A stretch of DNA of 37,284 bases, taken from Chara braunii (taxonomy: Eukaryota; Streptophyta; Charophyceae; Charales; Characeae). The stretch covers positions 677,844-715,127 of the forward strand of contig BFEA01000372.1 in assembly GCA_003427395.1 (NCBI GenBank). The letters run 5' to 3'. Within the stretch, counting starts at the first letter, position 1. The number at the start of each line of letters is the position of its first letter. Both the position numbers and the translations under genes were made by a program. The notes beneath the pieces were generated by a model that searched no databases, was not told the DNA's origin, and worked only from the letters and a program-made list of their open reading frames with translations. This document shows, piece by piece, positions 28,945 through 37,284 of the stretch.

Positions 28945-29430
28945 GTAAAGGAGTTTGAAGCTAATGGGTGGGTTGAACCAGCCATCGGACCATGACCATT
29001 TCCTATGGTAATTGAACAAAAAAAGGCGAGAGAGATTCGTATATGTATTGATTACTGAAAGTTAAATGATATCACGATTAAGGACGTATATCCCCTCCCC
29101 CGGATTGATGAGTTGTTAGATGCTATTGGTGGTACTCGATTTTTCAGTAAGTTTGATGTTCGTCATGGATTCCACCACCTCCTCGTTCGAAAAGAAGATC
29201 GCACGAAGACGGCCTTCGTTCTTTTCGAGGGGACTTGACAATGGATTCGATGCCCGGTGGGAATTTGCAATGCCCCAGTCACGTTTCAACGCGCGATGAA
29301 TATGACCTTTCAGAACTTCATGCGAAAAACGCGGCTGACACAAAGCATTATTAATCATTGTGTGATTTTATCATCATGGCCTGAGAAAGCTGACATCAGA
29401 CGTATGCGTAAAACCATCAACAAAAGTTGA
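28945..29430 (+). pseudogene. Ty3/gypsy reverse transcriptase relic
   Basis: The frame reads ANGWVEPAIGP*PFPMVIEQ, IRICIDY*KLNDITIKDVYP, LPRIDELLDAIGG, FFSKFDVRHGFHHLL, KTAF, then CPVGICNAPVTFQRAMN and FQNFM. This is the standard order of Ty3/gypsy RT motifs 1-4; the motif A aspartate is at about 29155. Three in-frame TGA codons replace expected Trp/Arg-type positions. After FQNFM the YxDD catalytic box is not recognisable (NHCVILSSW in its place), so the enzyme is dead. It lies on the opposite strand to the gag-pro relic 5 kb away and is probably a different insertion. Similarity to gypsy pol continues weakly upstream to about 28900. Confidence 0.8.
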
Positions 29431-29563
29431 GGTGCAGGCACGACCATCATTTGACCCCCCCCATATCAAGGCAATCTAATTGGGAATGGTTTGAGGCCGA
29501 CACGTCCCCACTCAGTTTCGGTCGTAGCTGGATTGAGAAAGGGGTACTGCATGGAAAGGGTAT

Positions 29564-29944
29564 TTGGTACCAATATACAGGTTGTTGGTTTTCGGATGGC
29601 ATTCTAAGACACAAACTACACAAGGTACGGTTCCTGAAAAAAAAAGGCAAAGGGCGTTGATCGGGGCCATTTCGGCAGAACGGAAGTCTTCGGTCAACCC
29701 TACAGGCCTGGATCCACCAGATGCATGGCTTACCAGCAAGGGTCTTCAGGGCAACCAATATCGAAAACTGCAAAATCACGTCGATGGGAAACATATGTTC
29801 CAATATTGGACAGTTCAAGAACAAGGTAATTTATATATGGGTCGGGACAACATCCAGTCAGCAGTGCGCACTGAGCTTACTCAAGTCAGAACAATAAAAT
29901 TTACAAGGGTATCCGCCCTGGCTTTTGCAGATGACAGACAGTAA
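29564..29944 (+). CDS. Unidentified 126-codon open frame (doubtful)
   Basis: Runs from MVPIYRLLVFGW to ALAFADDRQ with no low-complexity bias. It has no domain I recognise. ACAGTAAGT near its end could be a 5' splice site, so it might be an exon, but nothing adjacent supports a gene. It could equally be retroelement debris next to the RT relic. Confidence 0.2.
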   Translation: MVPIYRLLVFGWHSKTQTTQGTVPEKKRQRALIGAISAERKSSVNPTGLDPPDAWLTSKGLQGNQYRKLQNHVDGKHMFQYWTVQEQGNLYMGRDNIQSAVRTELTQVRTIKFTRVSALAFADDRQ

Positions 29945-30631
29945 GTTTAGTTTAAACTCTGGGTATACCGCGCGAGTCGCGGCAGGGTTTTCGTTGACTT
30001 GATAATTGACCAGAATAGAGAGTGTGTGGGCGTGCAGGCTTGAGGCGCCCATGATTTTTATTTATTGATGACTGAGGAACCGGCATGATCGCCGACCATA
30101 TTTTATTTTCGATTGAACTATGATTAAAAATATTTTTGCCTTTTGATTGGTGCGCTTACCTGTGACTTATGCATATATACGGAAGCCGACATCGACAACA
30201 AGGTGACTTCTGAAGGCATTTCAGTAGGTCGGCGCGTCGCGCTGCGTCTGTTTTATTTAGATGTCCGTCGGAGCCGAGCCCGGACTTGGGAGTAACACTA
30301 CAGATTACGGCGTCCGACTTTCATTAGAAAGGGGTTCAAGGATCGAGGTCGAGCGGCGACGGCGCAAGAACATCGGAGTGGCGCGAAGGGCCCGACAAGG
30401 TTATTTCCCTTTGGATTTGCCGTTGGCCGCGTCAGAAAGGTGTTAGTTTTTCTTATGGTTAAGAATTTTTAGATAATGTTTTTTGTTTGCTCTGGGGTTC
30501 CCTGACTTAGGCAAGACGTTGGCCACAAGTGTCGTCACGGCGGTCAAGGACCTGGCGCGCGCCTCCTATGGTTGACATGCGGGGTCCTACGTATTCGGGG
30601 TGCCGACAAAACTCTTTGGCTTTGCCGCCTG
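29945..30631. other. No gene recognised
   Basis: AT-rich up to 30200, then GC-richer. A TATATA motif at about 30173-30179 is followed by unassigned sequence, and no RNA or protein match was recognised up to the rDNA-like segment at 30632. It could be LTR or intergenic DNA. Confidence 0.35.
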
Positions 30632-30752
30632 GAAAAGAACACGGACCGAGGAAGTTCAACATGCATGCAAGTCGGTGGGTGGTGAGCCTACGAGATGGAA
30701 GGAACTTGAGTAGCGGGAACCCCCGCGGAGGCATCGTTCGCCAACCACGACC
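30632..30752 (+). pseudogene. LSU (28S) rRNA pseudogene, segment 1
   Basis: GAACACGGACCGAGGAAGTT, CAACATGCATGCAAGTCGGT, GGGTGGTGAGCC and GCGGGAACCCCCGCGGAGGC correspond to the highly conserved eukaryotic LSU stretch that reads AACACGGACCAAGGAGT, AACATG-ATGCGAGTC, GGGTGG. There are many substitutions and small indels. In a normal LSU it would run directly into the sequence found here as segment 3, but an inverted piece intervenes. Confidence 0.8.
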
Positions 30753-30854
30753 TGCCGCGTGAGGTTTGCGTGTGAGTATGCCTGTGGGACTTCCCTCCGT
30801 TTCGGGCGTCGAAGTTCTCATTTGAATACTTGCTACTACCGCAAAAGATTTGCG
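30753..30854 (-). pseudogene. LSU (28S) rRNA pseudogene, segment 2 (inverted)
   Basis: On the minus strand: GGTAGTAGCAAGTATTCAAA, TGAGAACTTCGACGCCCGAA, then GGGAAG. This is the conserved LSU stretch GGTAGTAGCAAATATTCAAA, TGAGAACTTTGAAGGCCGAA, GGGGAAAGG. In the native gene it lies 5' of segment 1 and on the same strand. Its inversion shows that the locus has been rearranged. Sequence 30855-30972 is GC-rich and not confidently placed. Confidence 0.8.
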
Positions 30855-30972
30855 TTGGACCAGTTTACCGAGGTCCGCGCTGGGGCAAAAGGTAGACCCG
30901 GCCCCGTGGCCTGCTATAACAAGGGGCAGGGCGGGGCTCCCAGTGGGATGCAGTTCCCCGCGTAGCATCCGC

Positions 30973-31120
30973 TGAAGAAGGGTCACGGTTTGAGTATGAG
31001 CATGCCCCTTGGGAACCGGTAGAGGTGAACTATGCCAGGGCGGAGTAGGCACGGGCACTATAGTGGGGGCACACGGCTATACTGCCGTGCAAATCATTAG
31101 GCGGACTCGGGTATAGGGCC
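30973..31120 (+). pseudogene. LSU (28S) rRNA pseudogene, segment 3
   Basis: GGTTTGAGTATGAGCATGCC, GGTGAACTATGCCAGGGCGG, then TACTGCCGTGCAAATCATTA, GGCGGACTCGGGTATAGGG. These match the LSU blocks GGTTCGAGTGAGAGCAT, GGTGAACTATGCCTGAGCGG, TACTGACGTGCAAATCGTT, GACTTGGGTATAGGG. In intact rRNA these follow segment 1 directly. Divergence and rearrangement rule out a functional rRNA. Confidence 0.8.
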
Positions 31121-31275
31121 GATGGCAAAAGGCAGACCAACGAGTCTCCGAAGTGTAATTCGAGGAGCAACGCCCAACCATTCATTGATTCCTGCGGAAG
31201 CCATGCGGAGGCGCTGTCTCAGCGCCTTGTGTAAGGAGGTCGGCAGTATGCCCGAAGGTCGAAGTGGGCAGACGG
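31108..31275 (+). repeat. Unidentified conserved module M, copy 1
   Basis: About 165 bp matching the reverse complement of 37117-37280: AAGGCAGACCAACG, CCATTCATTGATTCCTGCGG, AGCCATGCGGAGGCGCTGTC, CTTGTGTAAGGAGGTC. A plus frame reads PAEAMRRRCLSALCKEV (copy 2: PADAMRKHCLSSLCKEV); the antisense frame also stays alignable (TADLLTQGAE / TADLLAQAAE). I cannot tell which strand, if any, is coding. Confidence 0.65.
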
Positions 31276-32313
31276 ACAGCGGGGGAGACAGGCAGCGAGC
31301 AGTGAAGTAGAGCAGTGACGGTCACTCGAGCCGGGCAGCAAGGCAGGGAGCAGCGGGCGGCACCAGGCAGCAGCAGGGTAATGAGTGCAGAGCCAGCCTG
31401 TCGGGATGTCTGGGCGAGCGCATAGTTTCCGATCGGCCAGAACATGCAGAAAGTGAAGGCCAGCAAGATGGCGAAGCGGTAGGACGGGGGTACAGAGGCA
31501 GTGGAGGGAGAGTTAACTTAGGCGCATATGTGCGCCGGGTGCATTCAGCAACAGAGGTAGCGAAGAAAGGAGGTAGGGCGCGACCCTGATAGTGGGACGA
31601 CGGGGACGACGATGAGAGAGCGTGGAGACGTTCAAAAGAAGACAAAGGTTGTACCTGGTCGGGATCTTTGCCGGGTGCATTTGGAGTAAAGTCGGAGATG
31701 ACAGTAGCGGGAAACGGAAGATGATGAGGGAGGAAGGTGCGTAGCTCCCCTGATCCTTGACGGATTGCGGCAGGAAAGGAGTCAATCCGGGGGTTTTGCA
31801 GTTGGGCGACCCCGGATCTAAAGTCAAATTAGCGAAAGAGTTAGCGAAGTAGATGGTTAGAGGGGAAAATAGTGCGTATGGGCTATGGAGAAGAAAGAAA
31901 GAAGCAGAGAAACTCGAATGAACCTGGACGGGTTCTCGCGTCCAGGCGTGTACGTGTTCAGGCGGGGCGCGATCTTCTGCAGTAGGCGTGCACAAAGGGA
32001 GAGAGAGATCCCTTACCTCCGTAGGTAAGGAAGCGGGAGATGGTAAGGGATGAACAAGCGAGATATTACCCGATCCGTGATGGGATCGGGCGAACTAGAG
32101 GCTTAGCTGGGAACTCTGGGAGGTGGCGAGGTCGATGGGGAACCCGGATCCCACGATGAAGGTGCAGTTCATGTGTTGTGTGAGGTGTGGGCGGCGTGCG
32201 AGGAGAGGGAGCATTCGCGATATCGAATGTACTTTCCTGGTCCCTTGCGAAAGATTCATTTTGTCTCTGTCGTGTTCTATCAATGTTTCTAAGTGGGTAG
32301 CCAGCCACGTTGT

Positions 32314-32315
<2 letters not shown>
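31276..32315. other. No gene recognised
   Basis: Several open frames on both strands (for example 31322-31645 and 31513-31995, minus) are Ser/Pro/Leu-rich without domains. A short palindromic motif CCCTTACC-TCCGTA-GGTAAGG lies near 32009-32030. Confidence 0.4.

Positions 32316-32369
<54 letters not shown>
32316..32369. repeat. (GA)n microsatellite
   Basis: About 26 GA units. Open frames crossing it (32066-32653, minus) owe their Ser-Leu run to the repeat. Confidence 0.95.
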
Positions 32370-32372
<3 letters not shown>

Positions 32373-33300
32373 ATCAGTGGATTGACGGAAGGGGGATAGA
32401 CGAGATTAAGGAAGGGAGGAGCTGAGTGTTCACCTGTTCGGAGTTGGCTACGACAATAAGGCAGGAGAGCAGGCGCCCCTCGGTTGTACTGCACTCCGCG
32501 GACAAGCGTACCCGTCAGGCAGCGGGAAGGATGGGCTCGATTCGGCATGGGAGGAGCCCAAACCATCGTGACGAGGTTGATCCAACTCCTGCGTGACGCG
32601 GCCAAGAGGGTTCCGCGCTGCCACGTGCGGTGCCGGACCGATGTGCTCGACAACGTACCTCAAACAAGTAGAGCAATAGCCTTTTCTGTGATTAGCATGA
32701 AAGGAGTGACATAGTACTTGACGCAAAGGTATAACCTAACGCACAAATCCATTCTGCATTTTTGCGCCGACTAAGAACGACCATTCTGCCCGATTGGAGG
32801 CGGAAAGTCGCCAGAAGCAGCAACAACGAAAGTGGTCGTAAGTGGTTTCAAGAAAAACACGTTGTCTTCGGGGCACCATTACCTCGATCACAGATGGACG
32901 AAAAGTAGCCTCGGATCCTTGGTTGTTCAGGGAGTGTTAGTAATTCAACACTGACTACTGCAGTGCTCGTTTGAACGTCAATCATGTGAGATTGGCAGGG
33001 GGATTGAGAGAAGTAGGGCGCGCTGACGTTCACTGGAGAGTGGGATCTTTTTACCATGCCAGCAATGTTAAAAGTGAGACAGGTATTGAGAGTACGAAAG
33101 AATGTTAGGTGGCTGCAAGCAACTGTTTTTCTTGGAAGTTGAGACACGTTGACCAATAGGCACTACTCGTACGAAAAAGTGAGTGGGATGAAAAAGTGAA
33201 GGGGGGAATAGGTTATAGTTGGTATTTGAATCTTAGGGGCAAGTAAGGAAATGGGTCCTCTTCTCAATTCCTTTGTTAAAGCAGGAACAGGATCATAACT
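32370..33300. other. No gene recognised
   Basis: Mixed-composition sequence. Overlapping short frames at 32448-32726 on both strands and 32848-33156 (minus) have no recognisable motif. Confidence 0.4.
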
Positions 33301-33310
33301 AAAATACGAG

Positions 33311-33475
33311 TACAATCGTCTTCCCCCGAACATAACGCATATACATTGTATTCAAGTTTTCCCAAAAAAACGGTTTTTGGAAACTTGAACCCTTTCCTCA
33401 AATAGAAGAGTGCATAACACACATGCTTTCTATTCAAATGAAAGGCATATGCCTTCTACTCGAATTTCACGAAGT
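33311..33475. mobile_element. Degenerate inverted-repeat element C, copy 2
   Basis: Begins TA then CAATCGTCTTCCCCCGAACA, then TAACGCATATACATTGTATTC, matching the start at 3659-3700. It continues with TCTATTCAAATGA and TCTACTCGAATT motifs like those at 3776-3820. It lacks a clean right inverted terminus. Confidence 0.5.
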
Positions 33476-33486
33476 TAAAACTGTTC

Positions 33487-33504
33487 TTTTTTTTTTTTTT
33501 TTTT
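33487..33504. repeat. Poly(T) tract
   Basis: T run of about 18 bp. Confidence 0.9.
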
Positions 33505-33609
33505 AATACAAAAACAGTTGCTGTTTTATTATATAAAATTCCGTGAGGCCGGGAATTCCTCGGGACCTCAACCCAGACAGAGCTGGGGCCATAACCCGGA
33601 TTTGGCTCA

Positions 33610-33632
33610 AGCTGGAAACCGGGTCCAGCGTC
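33610..33632 (+). repeat. GCTGG/CCAGC box, copy 8 (partial)
   Basis: AGCTGGAAACCGGGTCCAGC then GTCC, the hairpin half of the box only. It is followed by CTCCAACTTCAAC, reminiscent of CTCCAACTTTTC after copy 4. Confidence 0.7.
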
Positions 33633-33935
33633 CTCTTATCTCCAACTTCAACAAAAGGGAAACTGGACTAAGAAATGGCGAACAGAACCCCCGGAGGTAA
33701 AACCAGGCTATTCCTGTCCCCTTAACCCTTTTTCCTTTTCTTTTTTTTTTTCTCTCTGTCTACCCTGTCCCCCCCCTCTCCCTATCCTGAAACCTTCTCT
33801 TTAAACCCTAAAATCCTACGCCCATTGATGCTATTTTTCCTTGGCCCCACCAGTACCCCCGAGGCAGACTTCCCAAACCCTTTCTTTTCCAAGCCACCGA
33901 ACCTCTTTCCTTTTCATGAATTGGGCTGCTCTGTT

Positions 33936-34055
33936 CTGATTGTTTGCTTTTTTCAAGCCACCGTGGAGATATAGCAGTTGCCCGGTCCTTCAATGAAGGC
34001 TACCAGTCCTTCAATGAAGGCGACCGGTCGCTCAGATCTGATTGTTTGCTTTTTT
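33936..34055. repeat. Nested short duplications around CCTTCAATGAAGG
   Basis: CTGATTGTTTGCTTTTTT occurs at 33936 and 34038. Between them GTCCTTCAATGAAGGC occurs at 33985 and 34006 (21-bp period), and its core CCTTCAATGAAGG is nearly palindromic. Confidence 0.8.
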
Positions 34056-35295
34056 TCTGCCTTTGTATTTTTTCTTTTTTTTCCCCCCTTCCATCTCTTT
34101 TTCTTTCCTGCGATTCCTCCCCTCGTCACAGTAATGCCGCGGTTCTCCAGCTACAACCTGAGGGCCCCGTTCGACTACTCCACGTGCACAGGGGAAAAAA
34201 AAAATGGCAATGTCTCTTGCCATGTTCTAGCGTACGATTCAGTCTCATTTCACACATTTGAAAAGTAGCGGAGGGAGGCCTAATGCACAAAGTACAAAAA
34301 GTAGGCCGCTGTAGCCGTTCCCTGTATCAACCAGCTTTCAGGGGGAAGATTCATTCTCATATTTGCACGCTGGATAGCTCTTCACGAGACACACTGACCC
34401 ACCCCACCTGCCGCGCACAGTTCCCAGTAAGCTTTTCCCTTTCCAGATTTTTTTTTTTTTTTTCTACTTTTGTTTTTGGTTGAAACCGACTGGTATTTCC
34501 TTCTCTGGTCATTCCTTCTCGTTTTCAAAATGAGAGACCCCCGCACCTCTACCGAGGCTCTACCCGGCCTCTACCAACCCCGTCAAGGACCTCCATGAAT
34601 TCAGGAGGTCGGATTTTTTTTGGCCAGGCGGGGTACTGGTGGCTTAAACCCTAAACCCTACTGCTATCGCTCTTCTTTCCCTTCACCGTCGCCGCTTCAT
34701 CCACTCTGTCTCCACTGAAATACTTTGCCTGGATACTTGCACCTTCGCCATTCCCCAGAATTCTCCGCTCAAACCTGTCTTTCAATCCCTGTCCTTGATA
34801 CAATTGCTGTCTCATCTGACTCTGTGCTCTTTTCCGCTGTGCCCGGACGGTCGGTTTCCAATAGGTTTAGGAGGACCTGCCCTGCTTCCTGCCTGTGCAT
34901 CGTCCTCCTTTCTCTCCCAGAACCCTGCGGCCACCCCCCTGTTTCCTAGATACCAACCCTCCTTAAAATCTGAGGTTTCTCAGGGAAACAGGAAGTGTTG
35001 GGTTTTCGCTTGCCTTGTAGGCCCTCTACTTTCTGTAGGAGCTCCAAAGCCCGGTTCTATGGGCCAGAGCCTTTTTCTGTAGGAGACGGGGGTGCTTGAT
35101 GGGTCTCCCACGGGGAGCTCCCGCTACCCCTCCCGAAACCAATGAAAGACCAGCCGAGCTCCTTCGACAGTGGCTACTTTGCCCTGGGCCAGAGCCTTTT
35201 TCTGGAATTTTTCAGCTCCTTGGCCCATTCTGGACTTAGCGACTTCCCTTCATTTCTTCTCTCAGTTCCCTGCCAGTTTTCCATCTGCGGTTATC
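34056..35295. other. No gene recognised; short telomere-like motif
   Basis: TAAACCCTAAACCCTA at 34645-34660 is two units of the plant telomere repeat CCCTAAA, also known as a telo-box in some plant promoters. GGGCCAGAGCCTTTTTCTG occurs at about 35061 and 35186. Open frames (34725-35082, 35142-35438) are Ser/Leu/Pro-rich without domains. Confidence 0.45.
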
Positions 35296-35299
35296 TTCC

Positions 35300-35312
35300 G
35301 ACCAGAGGTGTT

Positions 35313-35356
<44 letters not shown>

Positions 35357-35389
35357 TTTTTTTTTTTTTTTTTTGACCAGAGGTGTTTC
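35300..35389. repeat. (TTTC)n-poly(T) tract bounded by 15-bp direct repeats
   Basis: GACCAGAGGTGTTTC at 35300-35314 and again exactly at 35375-35389. Between them are only (TTTC)n and T residues (60 bp). It looks like a target-site duplication around a retroposed tail with no body, minus orientation, or slippage between duplicated flanks. Confidence 0.7.
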
Positions 35390-35976
35390 ACCTGCGCCAG
35401 ATACCGTGCTTTTCCCACTTGGCGTCCTTCGCAGTTAGTGTTTGGGCTTTCATTGTAAATCCTTCATCCAAGAATTACAGAATAAGGATTGCCTGAGGAC
35501 CTCCTCCCTCGTAGTAAGCTGTCTCACTCTTGCTTGAGAGATCTCACCCCATGTTTTGAGAATTTGGGCCCAGTATGAGCCCCCCCCCCTTTTGGCCTTC
35601 CCCTGCTGTTCCCCCATCGGCACGTGTTCCTCCGTTCTTAGCCCAGCTTTTGCAGAATAGCCAGAAGGTACCCTTCATATTGGGTGGGCTTCTGTACTTG
35701 GCCAGCTCTCTGATGTGCTCTAGCACCAAGGGGACCCATGAGAGCTGAGAATAAGATCTCGAGGACCATTTGGTTTGGCGCACTTTCAGCTGCCGTTCAG
35801 GGTCCAGGATGCCCAGCCCTCACTGATCCTTGGATCGTTTAACTTGCCCCCATGTTACTTTGGATATAAAGTTGGGTTTGGCGGGGTTTGCTGTGCACAA
35901 GTAAGCTGTGGCAGCGCTCCTGAGCTTCTTCACAGACTGTGTTGGAGGTGTCCAGATTGTTCCCACGTACTCATAT
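35390..35976. other. No gene recognised
   Basis: Single-copy-looking sequence with short frames only; no RNA or protein signature seen. Confidence 0.4.
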
Positions 35977-36071
35977 AGCACAGAAAAAATGAACAGGAAG
36001 AGAGAAAGAAAGAAAAAAATGTTGTATTCGAATTGAACAGCATAGAAAAGATGAACAGGAAGAGAGAAAGA
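35977..36071. repeat. 33-bp direct repeat pair, period 62
   Basis: AGCACAGAAAAAATGAACAG (35977-36009) and AGCATAGAAAAGATGAACAG (36039-36071), each continuing GAAGAGAGAAAGA. The spacer contains TTGTATTCGAATTGAA, a phrase shared with the element-C sequences. Confidence 0.85.
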
Positions 36072-36101
36072 CGCCCAGCCAAAGAAAAGGTTAGTGTCTG
36101 A

Positions 36102-36102
<1 letters not shown>

Positions 36103-36197
<95 letters not shown>
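36103..36197. repeat. (CT)n(GT)n microsatellite
   Basis: CT units followed by about 40 GT units. Confidence 0.95.
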
Positions 36198-36198
<1 letters not shown>

Positions 36199-36229
36199 AA
36201 ACCTGCCCTTTGCGCACCACCCTCTCTAA

Positions 36230-36337
36230 GAAAGTGGAAGCCTGACACAAGGAGGGATACAGAAATGTTTTTTTCTAATTTTATTTTTTACTTTAAATTT
36301 GGTACGGAAAGTGGAAGCCTGACAACAGGAGGGATAC
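36230..36337. repeat. 31-bp direct repeat pair, period 77
   Basis: GAAAGTGGAAGCCTGACACA (36230-36260) and GAAAGTGGAAGCCTGACAAC (36307-36337), each ending GGAGGGATAC. The 46-bp spacer is T-rich. Confidence 0.85.
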
Positions 36338-36539
36338 CAAAAGATTTCTGCATAAGAATTTTTTTTTCAGAACTTTTTTAGGCTACAAGCCGGGCTGCCC
36401 GGGTCACCCTATTTTCCCGGGCGGCCCAACCGTGCAAGGTCCAGGGAAGGTCCCAGGAAAAAAAAAAACAAAAAAAAAATCAACAAAATCCGAAAAAAAA
36501 AACTATGTTATGCAGAAAAAAAAACTGAACAAACTTCTT

Positions 36540-36558
36540 CCCCCCCCCCCCCCCCCCC
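36540..36558. repeat. Poly(C) tract
   Basis: Nineteen C residues preceded by A-rich tracts (36459-36524). No gene from 36338 to 37046. Confidence 0.9.
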
Positions 36559-37046
36559 AAAGGGCAGCCAGATGTCATATGATCCAGGCACTCCGGCCTG
36601 GTTCATACGACGGCTGCCTCGGGGTCACATCGAAACTCTTTACCAAATTTTAAATAAAAATTTTAATTAAAATTTCATTTTTATTTTTTTTGGCCCGGCC
36701 AGGCAAGTGTACCCGCCCACTCTGGTGTCCTTCAACTTTTGGCTTCTTTTTTTTTTTCTTCGCTGGGACCTTCTGTTCTGGTCCTCACACGGACGGGCAA
36801 CCCCAGGCAAACAAGGTTAACCCGGTGGTAGCCTAGTTTACTAAGCAATTGTTGGATAGTGCAATCAGACTCGACCTCTTCACACTTGTCATGCATGCAA
36901 ACTGGCGACATGCGCCCACACAGTACTCAAAGATATCATAACCAGGTAGGAGTTCCCTTCAAACTGGCTATGGCGACTGAGCGCCCACACAACTCACTGT
37001 TCGCACTCTGGATCACCCTGGTTGTCCCACACGCAACACTCTACAC

Positions 37047-37066
37047 GCAACACACACACACACACA
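37047..37066. repeat. (CA)n microsatellite
   Basis: About nine CA units. Confidence 0.9.
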
Positions 37067-37116
37067 CGCTACTATAGCTATGGCAGTTATGGCTGCCACT
37101 ATCCTATCGCTACACT

Positions 37117-37280
37117 AAACTTCACTGCCCTCTTCGTCTTCAGGCGCACTGCAGACCTCCTTGCACAAGCTGCTGAGGCAGTGCTTCCGCATGGCATCCG
37201 CAGGAATGAATGAATGGCTGGACGCAGCCTCTTGATTTATACTTCTGTGCGGCGTTGGTCTGCCCTGTATCCCTTGGCCC
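37117..37280 (-). repeat. Unidentified conserved module M, copy 2
   Basis: The minus strand reads AGGGCAGACCAACGCCGCAC, CAGCCATTCATTCATTCCTG, CGGATGCCATGCGGAAGCAC, GCTTGTGCAAGGAGGTC, aligning with 31108-31275. A minus frame gives FIPADAMRKHCLSSLCKEV. The module reaches the window edge, so it may extend further. Confidence 0.65.
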
Positions 37281-37284
37281 ACGA

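Noticed and set aside
30632-31120. Functional or organellar LSU rRNA
   Set aside because: Conserved blocks are rearranged with one inverted, and carry many changes at invariant positions.
31322-32653. Ser/Pro-rich minus-strand frames as coding genes
   Set aside because: No recognisable domain, and partly encoded by a (GA)n microsatellite.
34645-34660. Chromosome end (telomere)
   Set aside because: Only two CCCTAAA units, embedded in ordinary sequence on both sides.

Overview
This is a repeat-dense eukaryotic nuclear window with one clear intact protein-coding gene. That gene, on the minus strand at 12531-14849, is an intronless LSG1-type circularly permuted GTPase, a 60S ribosome maturation factor. 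Its motif wording (PLFYRC, SSGLPDET, HKKPxRKKDR near the C-terminus) is closer to plant LSG1 than to animal LSG1. With the initiator-Met-type primer binding site of a Ty3/gypsy relic and the very low gene density, this suggests a streptophyte with a large genome. A charophyte alga such as Chara would fit, but that is inference. There are no bacterial operons, CRISPR arrays or phage genes.

Layout. 1-5 kb: simple repeats, minisatellites, a perfect 25-bp-arm hairpin, a 172-bp foldback element and copies of small TA-flanked inverted-repeat elements. 5-8.7 kb: CT-rich tandem repeats, a mate-pair adapter remnant, more inverted-repeat elements, the 3' end of a decayed LINE-like element and a 134-bp poly(A). 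8.7-10.1 kb: clustered GAACCTCATG repeats and a third inverted-repeat element. 10.5-11.9 kb: large tetranucleotide arrays in opposite orientation. 12.5-15.4 kb: LSG1 and a GAG-rich minisatellite on its 5' side. 16-17 kb: a small terminal-inverted-repeat element, a tRNA-like sequence and a SINE-like repeat. 19.2 kb: an exact Nextera mate-pair junction adapter, so the assembly is suspect there. 20.8-23.7 kb (minus): a Ty3/gypsy gag-protease relic with its primer binding site. 26.7-27.4 kb: GT/GA arrays around a 182-bp N gap. 27.4-28.6 kb: a palindromic satellite and inverted SINE-like copies. 28.9-29.4 kb (plus): a Ty3/gypsy reverse transcriptase relic. 30.6-31.1 kb: a shuffled nuclear LSU (28S) rRNA pseudogene with its middle piece inverted. 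31.1 and 37.2 kb: two inverted copies of an unidentified conserved module. 33-37 kb: simple repeats, short duplications and tract-only insertions.

No working multi-gene system was found. The signals most worth following are the shuffled rDNA pseudogene, three sets of short repeats that recur across the window (TA-flanked inverted-repeat elements, SINE-like copies, and an eight-copy GCTGG/CCAGC box often next to microsatellites), poly(T) or (TTTC)n tracts bounded by exact 13-15 bp direct repeats, and the acidic microsatellite-encoded inserts in LSG1. Family labels such as element A, B and C are mine; no database search was possible.
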